Assembly: GCA_034096865.1 (NCBI GenBank)
Contig: JAWQFJ010017343.1
Location: 15,001 to 79,000 of the forward strand
From: Theodoxus fluviatilis
Taxonomy: Eukaryota; Mollusca; Gastropoda; Cycloneritida; Neritidae
Direction of reading: 5' to 3'
DNA length: 64,000 nt
Below, one piece after another: positions 10,109 through 23,059 of this stretch. Position numbers and translations under genes: made by a program. Numbering within the stretch: position 1 is the first letter of the stretch; every line of letters begins with the position of its first letter. Under the pieces are notes generated by a model. The model had not been told where the DNA came from. It saw only the letters and a program-made list of their open reading frames with translations, and ran no database searches.

Positions 10109-13100
10109 TGACTTTGACTTCTTTATTGCAAGGCCGACGGCCGTCACAATTTTCACAATTGTTCTGAGCGTATTGCTTTTGCATACATAAACAATTTGGC
10201 GAAAGCAAAAAGGAAGAAAATGAACATACATGCTTTCATTTCCTTCTTGAAACACGGCAAAGCAAAGGTAGTGGTGGAGGTGGGGTATACATGGTGACCA
10301 AGATTCAAGCAAGGTCTTACCCCGTCATACAGTGTGCCTATGCATTCAGTACAGACAAGTACATTTTTGTGGATTAGGCTACCATGGTTCAAGGCGGGTC
10401 GTGGGGGTGAAAGTGGGTCAATTTTAGCTTTTGATCTCGGGTTGACCGTGGATCTCTAATAATACAATGCAACTAAGATTGCTCGTCTTGGAGACGTTGA
10501 CGACGGCGTTTGAGCGCATAATGTATAAACATAGCAACATGTTTCGTCTTAATGTATCCCCGTCCATCAATCAAAAAGGTAAAGCCTCTGTTATTTAAAT
10601 ACTGGATATACCTTTTACATATTTTTCTCTAAGATCCTTATAAATTTCACATTCTAACAGGAAATGAATTTCATCTTCTACATAATCTGTACAAAATGGA
10701 CAGTGTGTGTCCTCTCCGCTGAACGTGTTGTGAGTGCGCAGGTCACTTATTCCTAATCTAAGCCGTATCATTGCATCCCTAAACTTTCCTATTTCTATGG
10801 TACTAAGATATTTCTCACATTCGAATGAATCTTTATGGACACTGTATACTAGGTAACGCTCGCTTTCATTTAATCTACTATGCCATTCCTGTCTGAAGCA
10901 ATCTTGTAGTCAAAAGTTTCTGAGAAAGCTCCTTTCATTATTTGTTCCTCTATTCAACCAAACAAAGGCAAACCCTGATTTAGACAGACAGTCTCTTACC
11001 GACTTTAACCAGTTCATCTCGTCAGGGACTGATATACCTTCTAGCATGAGGAGCGCCTGTCTAGGTAATCTGTCATCTGGCATTCTTTGGAGTCTAAACC
11101 AGTACTTAATGGCCCTAACTGTGCTATTCACTATGATAGGGAATCTTCCCGTTTCACCATAGACTAAATTATTTGGCGTCTTAGTATCTACATTCAAATA
11201 TCGCTTGCACGCAAATAGGTGTGCTTTCTCAACATTTGTGTGCACCCTTAAACCCCACAGTTCAGATGCATACAACAGGGAAGGCTGTATCTGCGCATCA
11301 AATATTTGAAAAGATGTTTGGTTTACGGTTGTGCAATGTCCACATCATCTTAAGTAATGAGACGGTTTTCTGCTTTGTCTTTGTTGCAACGCTGTCCAGA
11401 GCTACACTCTCTGACAGCTTGGTCGTAAAAGTGTACCCAAGGTATTTAAATGAGTTAACCACCTCAAGGCGAGCTCCGTCAAGGAACCACCTTTCTCCCC
11501 GAGCCAGAAAACCCCCTCGACGAAAAACCATGACTTTCGTTTTTTCTGTATTGACTTTAAGACCGACTTGTTTGGACGCATAAGAGAGGTTGTCTATCTG
11601 GGTCTGCAGGCCCACAGGGGAGGTAGATAGCAACGCAATATCATCTGCATAGATAAGGAAAAATATTTCTGCCTTCCCACTTTGCATCTGAACCCCGTGT
11701 CTACCATGTTCTCGAACAAATTCAACAACAAATGTAATAAATAAGGAAAATAGTATCGGGCTCTCTAAGGCGCCTTGTTTCGTTCCAACTGGACAATCAA
11801 AGAAGTCTGACTTGCTACCGTTCCATCTGACGCATGCCTGTACTTTATCATACATTGATTTTAACATTTTAATGAGTTTCGTAGAAATACCCAATTTTGT
11901 TAGCACACTCCAGAGACATGTGCGATTCACAGAGTCAAAAGCTTTCATGTAATCAATGAATGCAACATACAGCTTTCCTCTTCCGCCACCGTAAACAAAC
12001 TTTGTTATCATAGCATGTAGTGTAAAAATATGATCTACGGTCGAATGATCCCTTCGAAAACCAGCCTGCTCTACACAGAGTTTGCTATTGTCTTCCACCC
12101 AGTTTTGTAGGCGATTCGTCAATACTGATGAAAACAATTTGCTTATGACACTTAGCAGTGAAATGCCTCTGTAGTTCTGGGGGTCAAGTGAGTTCCCACT
12201 TTCATGTATCGGGACAATGATCGATCGACTCCACTCTTCGGGGAAAGTCTGTGTATCATACAATACATTAAAAGTTTGGTGAGGAAAGGGACCAAATAGT
12301 TTCTACCTAATTTTATGAGTTCACTAGGGGTTTCGTCAAGACCTGGGGCTCTGCCCTGACTTAATTTTGCCACTGCCTGGTCTACTTCGTCAATGGTCAT
12401 GGAGGCGTCTAAAATATTGTCATGTATGTCTTCGGCAATATCACACTCAGCGGGCAGATTTGCTACGGGTACTATATTTTGGTTGAACAGATTCTCAAAA
12501 TGCGACTTCCAAGTTTCTATTTTTATTTCTGGTATTTTAGCCCTTTTCCACGATTTCTTGCGTATAACATGCCAAAATTTGTTGGGATTGTTTAGATTTT
12601 TCAGAAGATATGTACTCAGTTTCTTTTCGTGGTCTTTTTTCTTCTCGCGGATTAATTGTTTGTAGCTGTTTCTACAATGCACATATGAAACTTTATCGTT
12701 TATCGCTAATGTTCTTTTATAAACAGCAAGTGCTCTCTTTGCTGTCAGTTTTTCAGCCTTACAGTCCTTGTCATACCATTCTGCTTGTCTATGGTCAACT
12801 TGATTGTGTGACAGAAAGGTACGCCGCATACAGTCGGCGGTTTGGAGTAGAGCCTCCGTTAACAGTTTTACCGAAGAGTTCACGCTGATGTCTAGGGTGG
12901 CATTTGCACAATTGAGCTTAGTACTGAACTCGGCGGACTGCATATTTCTAAGTACCTCTTCCTCTTTGTCTTTATCCCAAATTATTCTCGTTGTCTTTTG
13001 TACCTTTTTGCAACTGTATTTGGCTTAATTTCAGAGCCTAATTTAATTTCAAGCGGCATATGAGTCGACTCAATTCTGGATCCCACAGTGACAGAAACAT

Positions 13101-13860
13101 CGATCGGAATGTTCGCGCTCATAGCTAAGCAATAGTCAACAACGCTGTCTCCATGTTGAGAAACGTACGTGAATTTTCCGTCTTTATCATCCTTGTTACT
13201 TCCATTTAATATGTAGATATGATATATTTTGCATAAGTCTTTTAAAATATCTCCAAACTTATTTGTAAACCTGTCTTGTGAATTTCGATATGAAGCGCTA
13301 TCAGGACAAAGGCAGTAGTTAGGTTCCAGTTCATTCTGATAATCATCATCAGTGTGTAGATTCCAGTGACTAGTTCTTGCATTCAAATCCCCACATATTA
13401 CAATGTTCGAGTTTGGGTTTGATTCTTGAACGTCAAGCAACATTTCTTCAAGTAGAATTAAGTTACACTTTGTTTCTTTATCTCTGTAATAGTGAGAATC
13501 TGCAGGTGGAATATACACAGAAACCAGGATAATGTCCCCTTGTGAAAAACTACTAATTTTAACAACAACCATATTATCATGAACACAAGGTATTTGAGAG
13601 ATAGTCTTTGGGAATGACTTTTTTACAAGAATAACTACCCCACCGGATCGTCTTCCCTGATGGGATAACTTGACTGCCGGGGAATGAAAAACAAAGTAAT
13701 CGCTGAAATATAAATCAAAATCAAAGTCAGGTGAGGTGAAAGTCTCGGCAAAGCAGCAAATACTGAAAGAGGAAGCATACTGTACAAAACCGGGTTCGTA
13801 AAGTTTGCTCGTAAGTTGGTAGTCCAACGACTGTATACAAATGGAGGGTGGATGGGAGTT
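10105..13860 (-). mobile_element. Near-full-length non-LTR retrotransposon (LINE), frameshifted
   Basis: The minus strand encodes, in order: an APE-type endonuclease (12982-13827; CFAETF, GGVVILVK, VSVYIPP, ICGDLNAR, DYCLAM and a terminal STHMP), a linker (12152-12943), and a reverse transcriptase (11298-12263; AFIDYMKAFD, GTKQG, YADD, NTEKTKVMVF, FKYLGY). A C-terminal region (10560-11275) ends in CPFCTDYVEDEIHFLLEC. Frameshifts near 12965, 12260, 11290 and 10908 break the single ORF. The 3' UTR ends with a GGCCGTCGGCC hairpin, AATAAAG and an AAAGTC-repeat tail at about 10105. ORF1 and the first part of the endonuclease are missing, so it is 5'-truncated. The GTKQG and YADD boxes place it among non-LTR elements, but I do not assign a clade. 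Confidence 0.95.
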
Positions 13861-13889
13861 GAGTTCTGCCCTAGGGGTGATGAGCGGTG

Positions 13890-14320
13890 TTTGCTCTCAG
13901 ATATGAGTAGTAGTCAGAAAAGGTGGGTCGTGAGTTGGTTGTGAGAAGATAGTTGTATTAGAAAGAGCAAGAAGACAGCGATCAGTCCACCTACTGAGAG
14001 GAGGGGAGAGATCAGTCCGCCTACTGAGAGAAAACAGAAGACAGAAGATAGAGATCGGTCCGCCTGCTGGGTGAGAAGAAGAGAGAAGAGGAGGGCGAAG
14101 CCCCGAAGAGTGAAGCAGACGAAGAAGAGAGTGGAGGAAGGCGAAGCACAGAAGAGTGAAGCAGACTAAGAAGAGAGTGGAGGAAGGCGAAGCACAGAAG
14201 AGTGAAGCAGACGAAGAAGAGAGTGGAGGAAGGCGAAGCACAGAAGAGTGAAGCAGACGAAGAAGAGACAAGAGGAAGGCGAAGCACAGAAGAGAGAAGC
14301 AGACGAAGAGAAGAGATCGA
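13890..14320. repeat. 46-bp tandem repeat preceded by a shorter repeat
   Basis: At about 14085-14315 there are roughly five copies of a 46-bp unit (gaagcagacgaagaagag, then agtggaggaaggcgaagca and cagaagagt). Before it, at 13978-14075, a ~38-bp unit with atcagtccgcctactgagag recurs three times. Open frames in it reflect the repeat. Confidence 0.9.
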
Positions 14321-14340
14321 CTCCACACACAGCAGAGACG

Positions 14341-14443
<103 letters not shown>

Positions 14444-14662
14444 CAGAGTTGGAAGGTTGGTGCGAGAGTTTTACACGGGTCGATAGTTTTTACTTGTTGA
14501 GAACTGACCTACGTGCTTTTATGATTTATGTAAGAAGGCTGACCGACATTTTACTAGTGCTTTTTCATTTTTCTCGTTGGGAGTTGAGTAGGTGAAGAGT
14601 AGGCGTAAGTTTATAAGATTGGGTTATTGAGGATGTTGTGTTGAGCCATATACCAATGTAAC

Positions 14663-15125
14663 TGTTGCACTCTTCTCTTGCAATATCCTGATGTACGGGG
14701 GTTCTCCTGGCTTGCGCTAGGAAGTCGAAGTGACAGACACTCGTGGTCGTTTCCAATAAACTTTATTTACGCACTGATCGCTACAGTGGTGAAAATTAGC
14801 CAACAGCAATTCGTAGCAGCTTCACTCTACACACAGTACACCAGAGGCTCGCTTGTCACACATAAGATAAGCTCTCACCTTATCTCAGTCATCGCTTTCA
14901 TGTCTCCCCACTCTCTCTCTCTGTCGCTCCTTATATATATATATTTCCTCAAATACCAGAAACTTCCAGTACAAGGGTGAACATACTCAATTCTTCTGCG
15001 GCCTACGTGACTAATGTCACGTGACATAACAAAGCCAATTCGGTCGCGAGTCGGTCAATGACCTGACCGATATACTAAAACAACTGCGCCTGCAACACTG
15101 GGGCAGATCTAGAATCTTCACAACA
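14663..15125 (-). mobile_element. Solo LTR, 463 bp, with TAAC target duplication
   Basis: The ends are TGTTG...CAACA, and taac flanks both sides (14659-14662 and 15126-15129). On the minus strand a TATA stretch (TATATATATAAGG, about 14935) precedes AATAAA (about 14770), which is correct order for an LTR promoter and poly(A) signal. No internal retroviral-type coding lies next to it, so recombination to a solo LTR is inferred. The superfamily is not known. Confidence 0.7.
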
Positions 15126-15221
15126 TAACATTCTTTATTATTATTATTTTTATTTTCTACCCCTGTTACGGGCATGTTTTATGTTGAAATATAAAGACAT
15201 GTAAGTAACCCGGGACCTGTA

Positions 15222-15790
15222 TTATTTCGTTTTTGTGGATCCCCGTAACACGAGTTTGTCGCAAATCATGTTTGTCAGTCTTTCATTTGCTGCTGACATC
15301 TCTGCACGCAGTTTTTCTAGCATATCAACCATACTAGGATCAGGTGCATCTGTTCCGGCATTGAAAGCTTCACACCATGTGGAGGTGGAAGCAGGGTTCC
15401 TGTAGAGGTAGCCGATAAGGATTGAAGATTCTTTTGAAGGCTTCATTTCTAGCCATAAACACTCTATCTGTGAAGATTCAAGATCCGTACGGCGAGAAAT
15501 ATTCCCATGAATGGAATGGTGAATGTATACTGCTATACCAGTTTGGCCTTCGCTTATAGCGGCTTTTCGGATGATGTTATATCCATTAATTTCTACTGCT
15601 GTGTCAGGGATGTATAGGGTTTGAGTCTTGTTTCTGATAGACCAAAAACAGCAATCATGTTGGTGTAAAAGAGCACATATGTCTGTGATTTTGTTCGGAA
15701 GATGATACATGTTTAGGTGGCCTAGTGATATACCAGACTGCATTATGAAAGGCAGGAAAGATGCAAGAAACGTAAAGAAAATAATCACGT
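15222..15790 (-). pseudogene. LINE endonuclease fragment with chimeric end
   Basis: The minus-strand frame gives LGHLNMYHLPNKITDICALL, GYNIIRKA, GQTGIAVYIH, IECLWLEM and IGYLYRNPAS. These are the successive blocks of an APE-like LINE endonuclease of the CR1/Jockey kind. After about 15360 the frame continues into unrelated residues (DMLEKLRAEMSAANERL), so a second sequence is joined there. No reverse transcriptase follows. Confidence 0.75.
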
Positions 15791-15886
15791 CAATGAATGC
15801 GAGTATATATATATATATATAAACAGATATACGATATACAAATACCAAAGGGCAAATAGACACAGTAATGAATACAGATAAAAACA

Positions 15887-15887
<1 letters not shown>

Positions 15888-15949
<62 letters not shown>
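15888..15949. repeat. (AAT)n microsatellite
   Basis: About 20 units of TAA/AAT. Confidence 0.97.
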
Positions 15950-15950
<1 letters not shown>

Positions 15951-16083
15951 AATGTTAAAATATGTATATGAGTCAATAAAGCTTTGCTAATATCAAACAC
16001 GATATCAACAAATCAGTATAAATGATCCTATAAAATGGTATACAAGGATCATTTACAATGACCATTCAAAATTTTTCTCAAAC

Positions 16084-16085
<2 letters not shown>

Positions 16086-16124
<39 letters not shown>

Positions 16125-16167
16125 GCACAGACATTCAAGCACACACACACACACACACACACACACG

Positions 16168-16216
<49 letters not shown>

Positions 16217-16343
16217 ACACACATGCACACGCACAGAGACAGTCAAAGAGACACACGGATAAAATGACCGACCGAACTACCGACCAATACACACACACGC
16301 CAGCGCGCGCGCACACACACAGACACACACACACAGACACACA

Positions 16344-16397
<54 letters not shown>

Positions 16398-16420
16398 CAG
16401 ACGAACGTACAGGCGCACGA
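16086..16420. repeat. (GA)n followed by interrupted (AC)n
   Basis: GA at 16086-16123, then AC runs with AG, GC and TC interruptions to about 16420. Confidence 0.97.
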
Positions 16421-16859
16421 ACACATGGACAGTGTTACGAGACGGGGCTCTTCATCTCTCACTTAAGAGAGATTGTCTAGGGGTTTATCTTGCCGTCTTG
16501 TAACATACACTTTCTTTCCATGCAATCAAAGGGTGAACGAGAATACAGAGAGAATATAAGTAGGTGGAAATTGACTTTAAAAATAACTTTAATAATATGG
16601 AAGTAATAATGATAATTCTTACTATAATTAGTTCAAAGTATTAAGTTATACCATGTTTAGCCAGCCAGCCTTTCAATGGTTACACTTATCTGTGGGCGTT
16701 CAATTCAGCTAATCACTGCTGAGGAGCGTAGAGCCTTTTCAACAGGGTTGTAGATGAATGAACATGTAGGGCCAGGTGAGATGGGCCTGCCCGGGAATCT
16801 TGAATTCTGGTGCTTGGGAAGGGAGGGTAATGTTGAACGTCTTCCCTCTGCGTTGAGGC

Positions 16860-16993
16860 TGTTGGTAGGTCAGGCGTGACGCTGTTCGTAGGTCAGGCAT
16901 GACGCTGTCTGTGGGGTCAGGCACGACGCTGTCCGTGGGTCAGGCATGACGCTGTCTGTGGGGTCAGGCATGACGCTGTCTGTGGGGTCAGGC
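16860..16993. repeat. ~25-bp tandem repeat (ggtcaggcatgacgctgt)
   Basis: About six variable copies with ctgtctgtgg spacers. Confidence 0.85.
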
Positions 16994-17205
16994 CAAGCGT
17001 GGCAGCCTGATAACTCTGGTCTTCTGGTGGAGGTGTCGAATCACGCCCATCTGAGTGGACTGGACCCTTGATGGATGGCGTCAGAGGAGTCTTGGGAGGC
17101 AGCAGGGCTATGGGTAAGGGGGGTTTCTGGCGTTCCCCCTTTCCATCTCCTGTTTGACCTTGGGCGCAGTCACAGCGCGTGCACTGCACGCCCAAGAGGT
17201 AGGGG

Positions 17206-17209
<4 letters not shown>

Positions 17210-17263
<54 letters not shown>

Positions 17264-17445
17264 AAGACGGTGGAGGCTTTATAGTTTTGGGTGCCGTCCA
17301 CTGACCAATCACACTCTTGGCACCATCTGTGCAGTACAACATTAGTGTCTTTGTTCTCTCCACTGACCAATTCTATTCTCGGCACAATCTGTGCAGCAGA
17401 ATGTTATAGCGTCCCTTTGTTCTGTCCAATTCTCACGTTCGGCAC
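17210..17445. repeat. (GA)n then a ~70-bp unit repeated three times
   Basis: The GA array is at 17210-17261. Each following unit has gaccaat or gtccaat, ctcggcacaatctgtgcag and tctttgttct. The third copy is shortened. The CCAAT in each unit is noteworthy if this is an LTR promoter region. Confidence 0.75.
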
Positions 17446-17557
17446 CACATTTTAAGGCCTTGCTGGTTTCTCTAAGAGAGAGATTTGAGGCCTGGCTGGC
17501 TCTTAAAGTGGACAATGAACTGACTTAAAACTTAAATATCTCGACTCATAACAACAG

Positions 17558-17998
17558 ACACACAGACATAGAGGGCTGGTGGGAATAAGTAGAGCATATC
17601 ATATCAACATGCATTTTTCCTCCAACAAAACACCACAACAAATAACGCGTCGCTGACGTGCATGGATACACCCCAAAAAACCAGGCCAAATAGGATAGGG
17701 TTCAAGGTAAGCAGGAAAACATCGTAAAGCAGGGCAGGTCACAGCCACTGGCTGTGGAGGTCTGTTTTCCTCTTTCTTAATGGCCTGCGACGCCAGCATA
17801 CCTGGCCAGGCTGTTTACGGACCCGTCGCGCCCTTGACTCCGCATTCCGGCCAGACAGACTTGAGCGCTGTTTCGCCAGAGTCCCAGCCTGAAATCGCCA
17901 CCCTGATCAATGAGGAGCCTGCACAAGCCCACATTTCGCCGCTCTCACCCGAGAATGATTGTTGTCTAGGCCGACAAGGACATTTTCTTTAGTTGTGC
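17558..17998. other. Unassigned sequence
   Basis: No motif, RNA or repeat homology recognised. Confidence 0.45.
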
Positions 17999-18051
<53 letters not shown>

Positions 18052-18096
18052 CGTGTGCGTGTGTGTGTGCGCGCGCGTGTGTGTGTGCGTGTGCGC

Positions 18097-18167
<71 letters not shown>

Positions 18168-18181
18168 CGCGCGCGCGTGTG
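17999..18181. repeat. (GT)n/(GC)n alternating purine-pyrimidine array
   Basis: About 180 bp of strictly alternating GT with GC (gcgcgcg) interruptions, a good Z-DNA candidate. Confidence 0.97.
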
Positions 18182-19638
18182 TAATTGTTTCATTTCATCA
18201 GCCCATGCAGAGAACACTAGACGTGCCACAGCGTCAGCAGAGCAACAGAGATGGAGATTCATGGCTGACTGAACTCCCTAAGTCAGGGTTTCAATCTTCA
18301 GTTTGAGCGCTACATCCTGCGCACTGAGACAGACGACAGTTCTACATAGTCCATACGGTGTTAGTATTTGCCATACGATGTTACGATCTCGTTCGAGGCG
18401 ATTCCAAGGGTTTGGAACAGGAAATCTCTCTCCTCGACTTCCTCTTTAGTTCACAGATTTACAAGCGGGAATGTTCTTGTGCCAAGAACACTACTGTATC
18501 AGCAGACCTTGAGCAATTAGGCGGCATCAGTCGTCCAATTATCTAGAGGAACGATGTACAGGAAGAACCAAGAGACATTTCATGTCTTTACAGCCACTGA
18601 GGGCAAAGGACAATCCATCACGCCAAGGCGGAGAAAATCACAGGGATTTCCTCATTTTGTAATGTTGCTTCTCCGAAGGGCATACCAAAGAGAGGCAGAG
18701 ATGAAGGGCGAGGTAGATGGACTAGGGCCCGGTAAGACAAGGAAGATGGAAAGAAAAGAGGGAGGGGGAGGGGGGGGGGGGGGGGGTAAGGGATTGGGAG
18801 AAGGTTTAGAGGGTAGGCAGAGATGTAAGAAAGCTGTAAAGAGGGGCAGTAAGCAGAGTTGGAGAGTAGAAGCTGGGGGTGATGGATGGAAGGACTACAG
18901 GAAGTAGCTGGGTGACTGACGGCACGCGACCCCGACACGACACCAACTGGCGGCAGGCTGCCGACGGTACGGCGTCTACGTCATTGCCACGTCATCGCCA
19001 CGTGCCTCCCGCCCTCGGCTCAGGGGTCAAAGGGAGACGTGTGAGGGGTGAGGAAGTGGAGGACTGCTGAGTGCATGGTGGATGTCACCCACTGACCACG
19101 CTGCCAACTCACCATCGCCACGGCGCGCCAAGAGGTTCATGCCTGCCTTGGACTGAACAGTCAGCCCGCCGTCCAGACCACTTGAGAGGTCTGGTAAAAT
19201 CGCGGTCGACAGACGTGTAAACGGTCAGTTTTTGACAAGGAGGTGCCTTTCAAAATCAGAAGTGAACTTAAATGGCAGTCATATCCGTAGAATCATAAAC
19301 TAGAGCTGAAAAACTTTCAGAAGTGTGTGTCGCTCTGGCTGGTTTTTGTAACACCAGCTCTTTTGAAGGCTTCGAGATAGATGTATTGACAGTTTTGCAT
19401 GTTACGATAATGTCACAAGCGGTACTAACAGCGAAGACTGCAGCGGTATAAGTAGATAATCTAGCCGACGAAAGAGCGAGCAAAGGAACAGGCACATGAA
19501 CGATTTAGTGCGTTGATAACTCAGCGCTATTAATAAAAGCTGAGTCGCGAAAGAAAAGGCAAGTTTTGCACATGCACCTACATGTACAAGCCGAAGGATG
19601 CTAAGAGAAGTACATGATACCTCAAGACCGCTCGGAGC
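18182..19638. other. Unassigned sequence with a G-run
   Basis: A poly-G/GGGA tract lies at about 18765-18787. Otherwise only short open frames without motifs. Confidence 0.45.
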
Positions 19639-19639
19639 A

Positions 19640-19800
19640 GGACTGTATCCCCTACCCGTCACGATTAGTACAGACGAATAAACAGGCAAATAATGTCGAC
19701 TTGCTCTTGCGTCGACATTTCTAATGATTTTCGTTATCAGTGGCCTTACATAGCCTACAAAGGCTGATGGGCCGTAAAACTCAGTCATCTTCATCATCTT
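19640..19800 (+). mobile_element. Diverged copy 3 of the ~190-bp retroposon family, opposite orientation
   Basis: The + strand reads ggccttacatagcctacaaa then ggctgatgggccgtaaaa, preceded by a diverged cgtctgtactaatcgtgac-like stretch. It aligns with the minus strand of 3529-3715. Confidence 0.65.
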
Positions 19801-21708
19801 TATCGCCCCTCTTGGGTGCAAAAAAAATCCACACGAATTTACTGTCTTGCATGTAAGAAAAGTGGTCTGGAAGGAATAACGTCTATAACACAGCTATGTC
19901 GCCCGTACACAAGATAATGTTATATTGGAAACAATTACTGATCGTTGCAGAAGGCATTGCTACTTGTAAAATTCTTCCCGAGTGCTTCAATACTCTGTTT
20001 GAGATATCCGCGGCTTCTTGAGAGAGAACGAATAAAGTCAACAATTGCCTTAATCAAAACATTCTGGAAGCCCGAAATATTTTATTTCGTAAACTATGTC
20101 CCTTTTTTTCTTCAAATACAAATCGTCGTTGGTTAGTCCTTCAGGTATTTAAGGTCTGCATCTGCTTGAACCGACCAAGACACAACATGATCAATGAGAG
20201 TCTCTGCATGCAAACTTTCTTCGGAGGTACGCTTCATTTCGTCTCCCTTCGAGAGAGCAGCTGATATAGATGGGCGTCGTCTGCAAGGAGAGTCGATGGC
20301 ACTGTGTCACAGTACCGTTGTCATCGTGGCCCATTTACGTTGCAGATTCTCATTAAGCTCCATAACATAATCTGTTAGAGGTGAACCCAGCCACAACTCC
20401 ACTGACACATCCTGCGAGCGTTTGTCAGCTGTGTGGTTTCGCCTCAAGAACTGTATTGATATCGAACGTGACTGATATGGGGCTGTGAAGGTTTCCTGGC
20501 TTTGCGTTGCAGACGGTATAGAGGAAAGAAGCAGGGAGTTTTTCCAGCAATAACTCGCCATCCATGGCTGCCATACCCTGCTGGATTGCCGAGTTTCGTG
20601 CCAATATCTTTGACCTGTACTGATATGAGCCAGAAATCGATCTGTATTTTTACAGGCAAATCTGATCGCATACCTCCTGATTGAAGTGTGAGTTGACAGA
20701 CTGTCTCATAATTAAATGTTGAAAAATTACTAAATCAAACCTTTTTTTTCACAAACGAACGCAGCAGAGACGCAGAAAACGTGATGCTTTTCTGGCTCTC
20801 CTCCATAACCTTCATATTGGAAAGGTTTTAAGCGGTTCCAATTCTTCGATTTTTTTCTCTACTCTTCTTTCGGAGAAGATCCCCGCCAGACATCGCGAGA
20901 AACCTCGGGCACCACTCCATAGAGTTGCATGTTGATTTTGTAGACACCCCTACCGTGTATGTAAGTTTTCTGGTGTGATCACATAATAATGGAATAGCAA
21001 ATCTTTGGGTTGCATCATACACCGTTTCATGTCAGATACCTGTGCTTCTTCAAAGATCGGTCGTTTGCCTTCGGCGATTTCCAGTTCGTTTCCGCCACTG
21101 AAGATTCATTTCGCTCTGTCACGACAGTGTCCAATATTTGAATACAATCTGTCTGTAGTTGCTTTTACACATTTACGCAGAGTTGCAATTTGTAATTGAA
21201 AATACGTCTGCTGCCGTTGTCTGCCATGCACAGTCTGTGTGCGATAAAGCATGCGCATTGGTATAGAGGGCAACAGGTGTCGAGGACAGCAGCGGCAGCT
21301 GCACAATGGTGTGGGAGTCATCATGCCACAGTAACTCAGAAGCAGTGGGTTTCACTCTGAAGAACGCAGCAGGAAGCTGACGAAGCTGTCCGGTTGACTC
21401 AACATTGCACGTTAGAGCGCTCGTTCAGGAACTACCGGGAATTCAGGGCAACAGCAGAATAGGGCTTGACAGTCAGTACACTGTCCCGGGGTGTTAATGT
21501 CGTATCTTTGCTTTCATACCTGTCTACTCCAAAGTATAATACTCTGCGGACGAACAAACAGAAAAACTCACAAATCAGGAGTCAGATGAAAGGACATCCA
21601 AAGCATTTGCAACTAAGTGATTAGTTATTATTGTTTTCCTTTGTTTTTGGCTGCTGGTGGCGGTGGTGGTAGTGGCAGTGGTGGCAGAGGTCGTGGTGGT
21701 GTGCGTGC

Positions 21709-21710
<2 letters not shown>
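19801..21710. other. Unassigned sequence with possible decayed coding on the minus strand
   Basis: Several adjacent minus-strand frames (20307-20671, 20828-21022, 21106-21355) read like protein with ordinary composition, separated by stops. I recognise no family and no consistent splice sites. Confidence 0.25.
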
Positions 21711-21767
<57 letters not shown>

Positions 21768-21801
21768 TGAGTGTCTGTGTGAGAGTGTGAGTGTCTGTGT
21801 G

Positions 21802-21861
<60 letters not shown>

Positions 21862-21869
21862 TGTGTGTT
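21711..21869. repeat. (GA)n, gtgagtgtct units, (GT)n
   Basis: GA at 21711-21766, a short tgtgagtgtctgtgtgag repeat, then GT to about 21869. Confidence 0.97.
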
Positions 21870-22039
21870 ATGTTTTGGACCATGCTCGCGCCATTTGCTT
21901 TCTTGTCCTTAATATTCTGCAAAATGTATTGCATAACGCACTGTCCGTAATAGTAACGCAGTATGCAGTTTGAACAGCTGGAAACCATGCGACAGGGTAT
22001 ATCTCATTTACATAACGTACATGTATTATAGGTGCGAGA

Positions 22040-22054
22040 TCCCCCCCCCCCTTT

Positions 22055-22127
<73 letters not shown>
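22040..22127. repeat. Poly-C then (GT)n
   Basis: A short C run precedes about 34 GT units. 22130-23040 after it is unassigned unique sequence upstream of the inhibitor promoter. Confidence 0.97.
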
Positions 22128-23059
22128 CTTGTGTGCGTTTGCGCGCGCTCTCGCACGCGTGTGGTGTCCGTGCGTGCCTAACGACGCAAATGATATCGGT
22201 CGTAGATTCACGCACATGAATATGTTTTCCTTGCTTGGAATGTCACACCACACCTCCGCAGTCAACACGCCCACACCCCTCCTAGACCTTCACATCCAGG
22301 CAACGCCCAGATCGCATGATAAACAACATTGACACACTTCCTTGGAGAGAATTAAAACGAAGTAGCGGGAAGGTGCTCATCTGAGATGCTTTGCCTGGTG
22401 TGAAGTGTGGTTTCTTCTATCCAGGAATATGGCTCCATTGACAAGCTGACTTCGTCACACTGCTTCATTAATTTGAACTGTGTATCAAGGACACGCATCA
22501 TCGCAGTATCAAAACACTAAAACAGTGCGTTCATACCACAGCCTTCTCCAGTCAAGTTTGCAAACTGAAATCTACGGTGAAGTTCGACAATAACCCCCTT
22601 CGTCTGTCAACGCCTACCGGCGTTGCGTCTTTAGATCTTTGATTAACCCTTTAGACAGTTTTCACATTGCATTCTAAACAATGAATGGCACTCACGTTTT
22701 CTCATGAGTGAAAAAATTATTTAACCGCTACTGGTTGCGGAAAAACGACGAAACTGCAGAGACAGGGAGAGGGGGAGAGAGAGAAAGAAGGAGGAATGGC
22801 GAAGGCCAGCTGATTCCACACCCAAACAGGACGCCGCTCAGCTGAGATTGCGGGCCACAGCGTGGTGCTCCACGTGCAGGAGGGGCGGCAAGACGGAAAT
22901 AGCGTGGGGGCCGTACCCGTCCGCAGGCAGGCAGCCACTACGCGCTGGTGTGTAGCTAGCGCGGTGCGTGCCCGAAATAGCTTACTACGACAATGACTAA
23001 CGAGTGGCCTTTATCATTCACTCGCGACCGCCCCTTACGAGAAAGTGCCGCGCTGCCGA

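Larger units (their letters stand above)
16433..17553. mobile_element. Putative solo LTR, 1.12 kb, with ACAG target duplication
   Basis: The ends TGTTACGAG and CTCATAACA are inverted (one mismatch), and acag flanks both sides (16429-16432 and 17554-17557). This is the same 4-bp duplication length as the LTR at 14663. The interior has a repeat of about 25 bp, a (GA)n array and a triplicated ~70-bp unit. The first 73 bp (16433-16505) are themselves bounded by TGTTAC...GTAACA, so a nested or shorter element is possible. Confidence 0.5.

Noticed and set aside
16433..16505. 73-bp stand-alone MITE (TGTTAC...GTAACA)
   Set aside because: Its start coincides with the 1.12-kb LTR-like element, whose outer ends carry a matching acag duplication. 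The short version has no flanking duplication.
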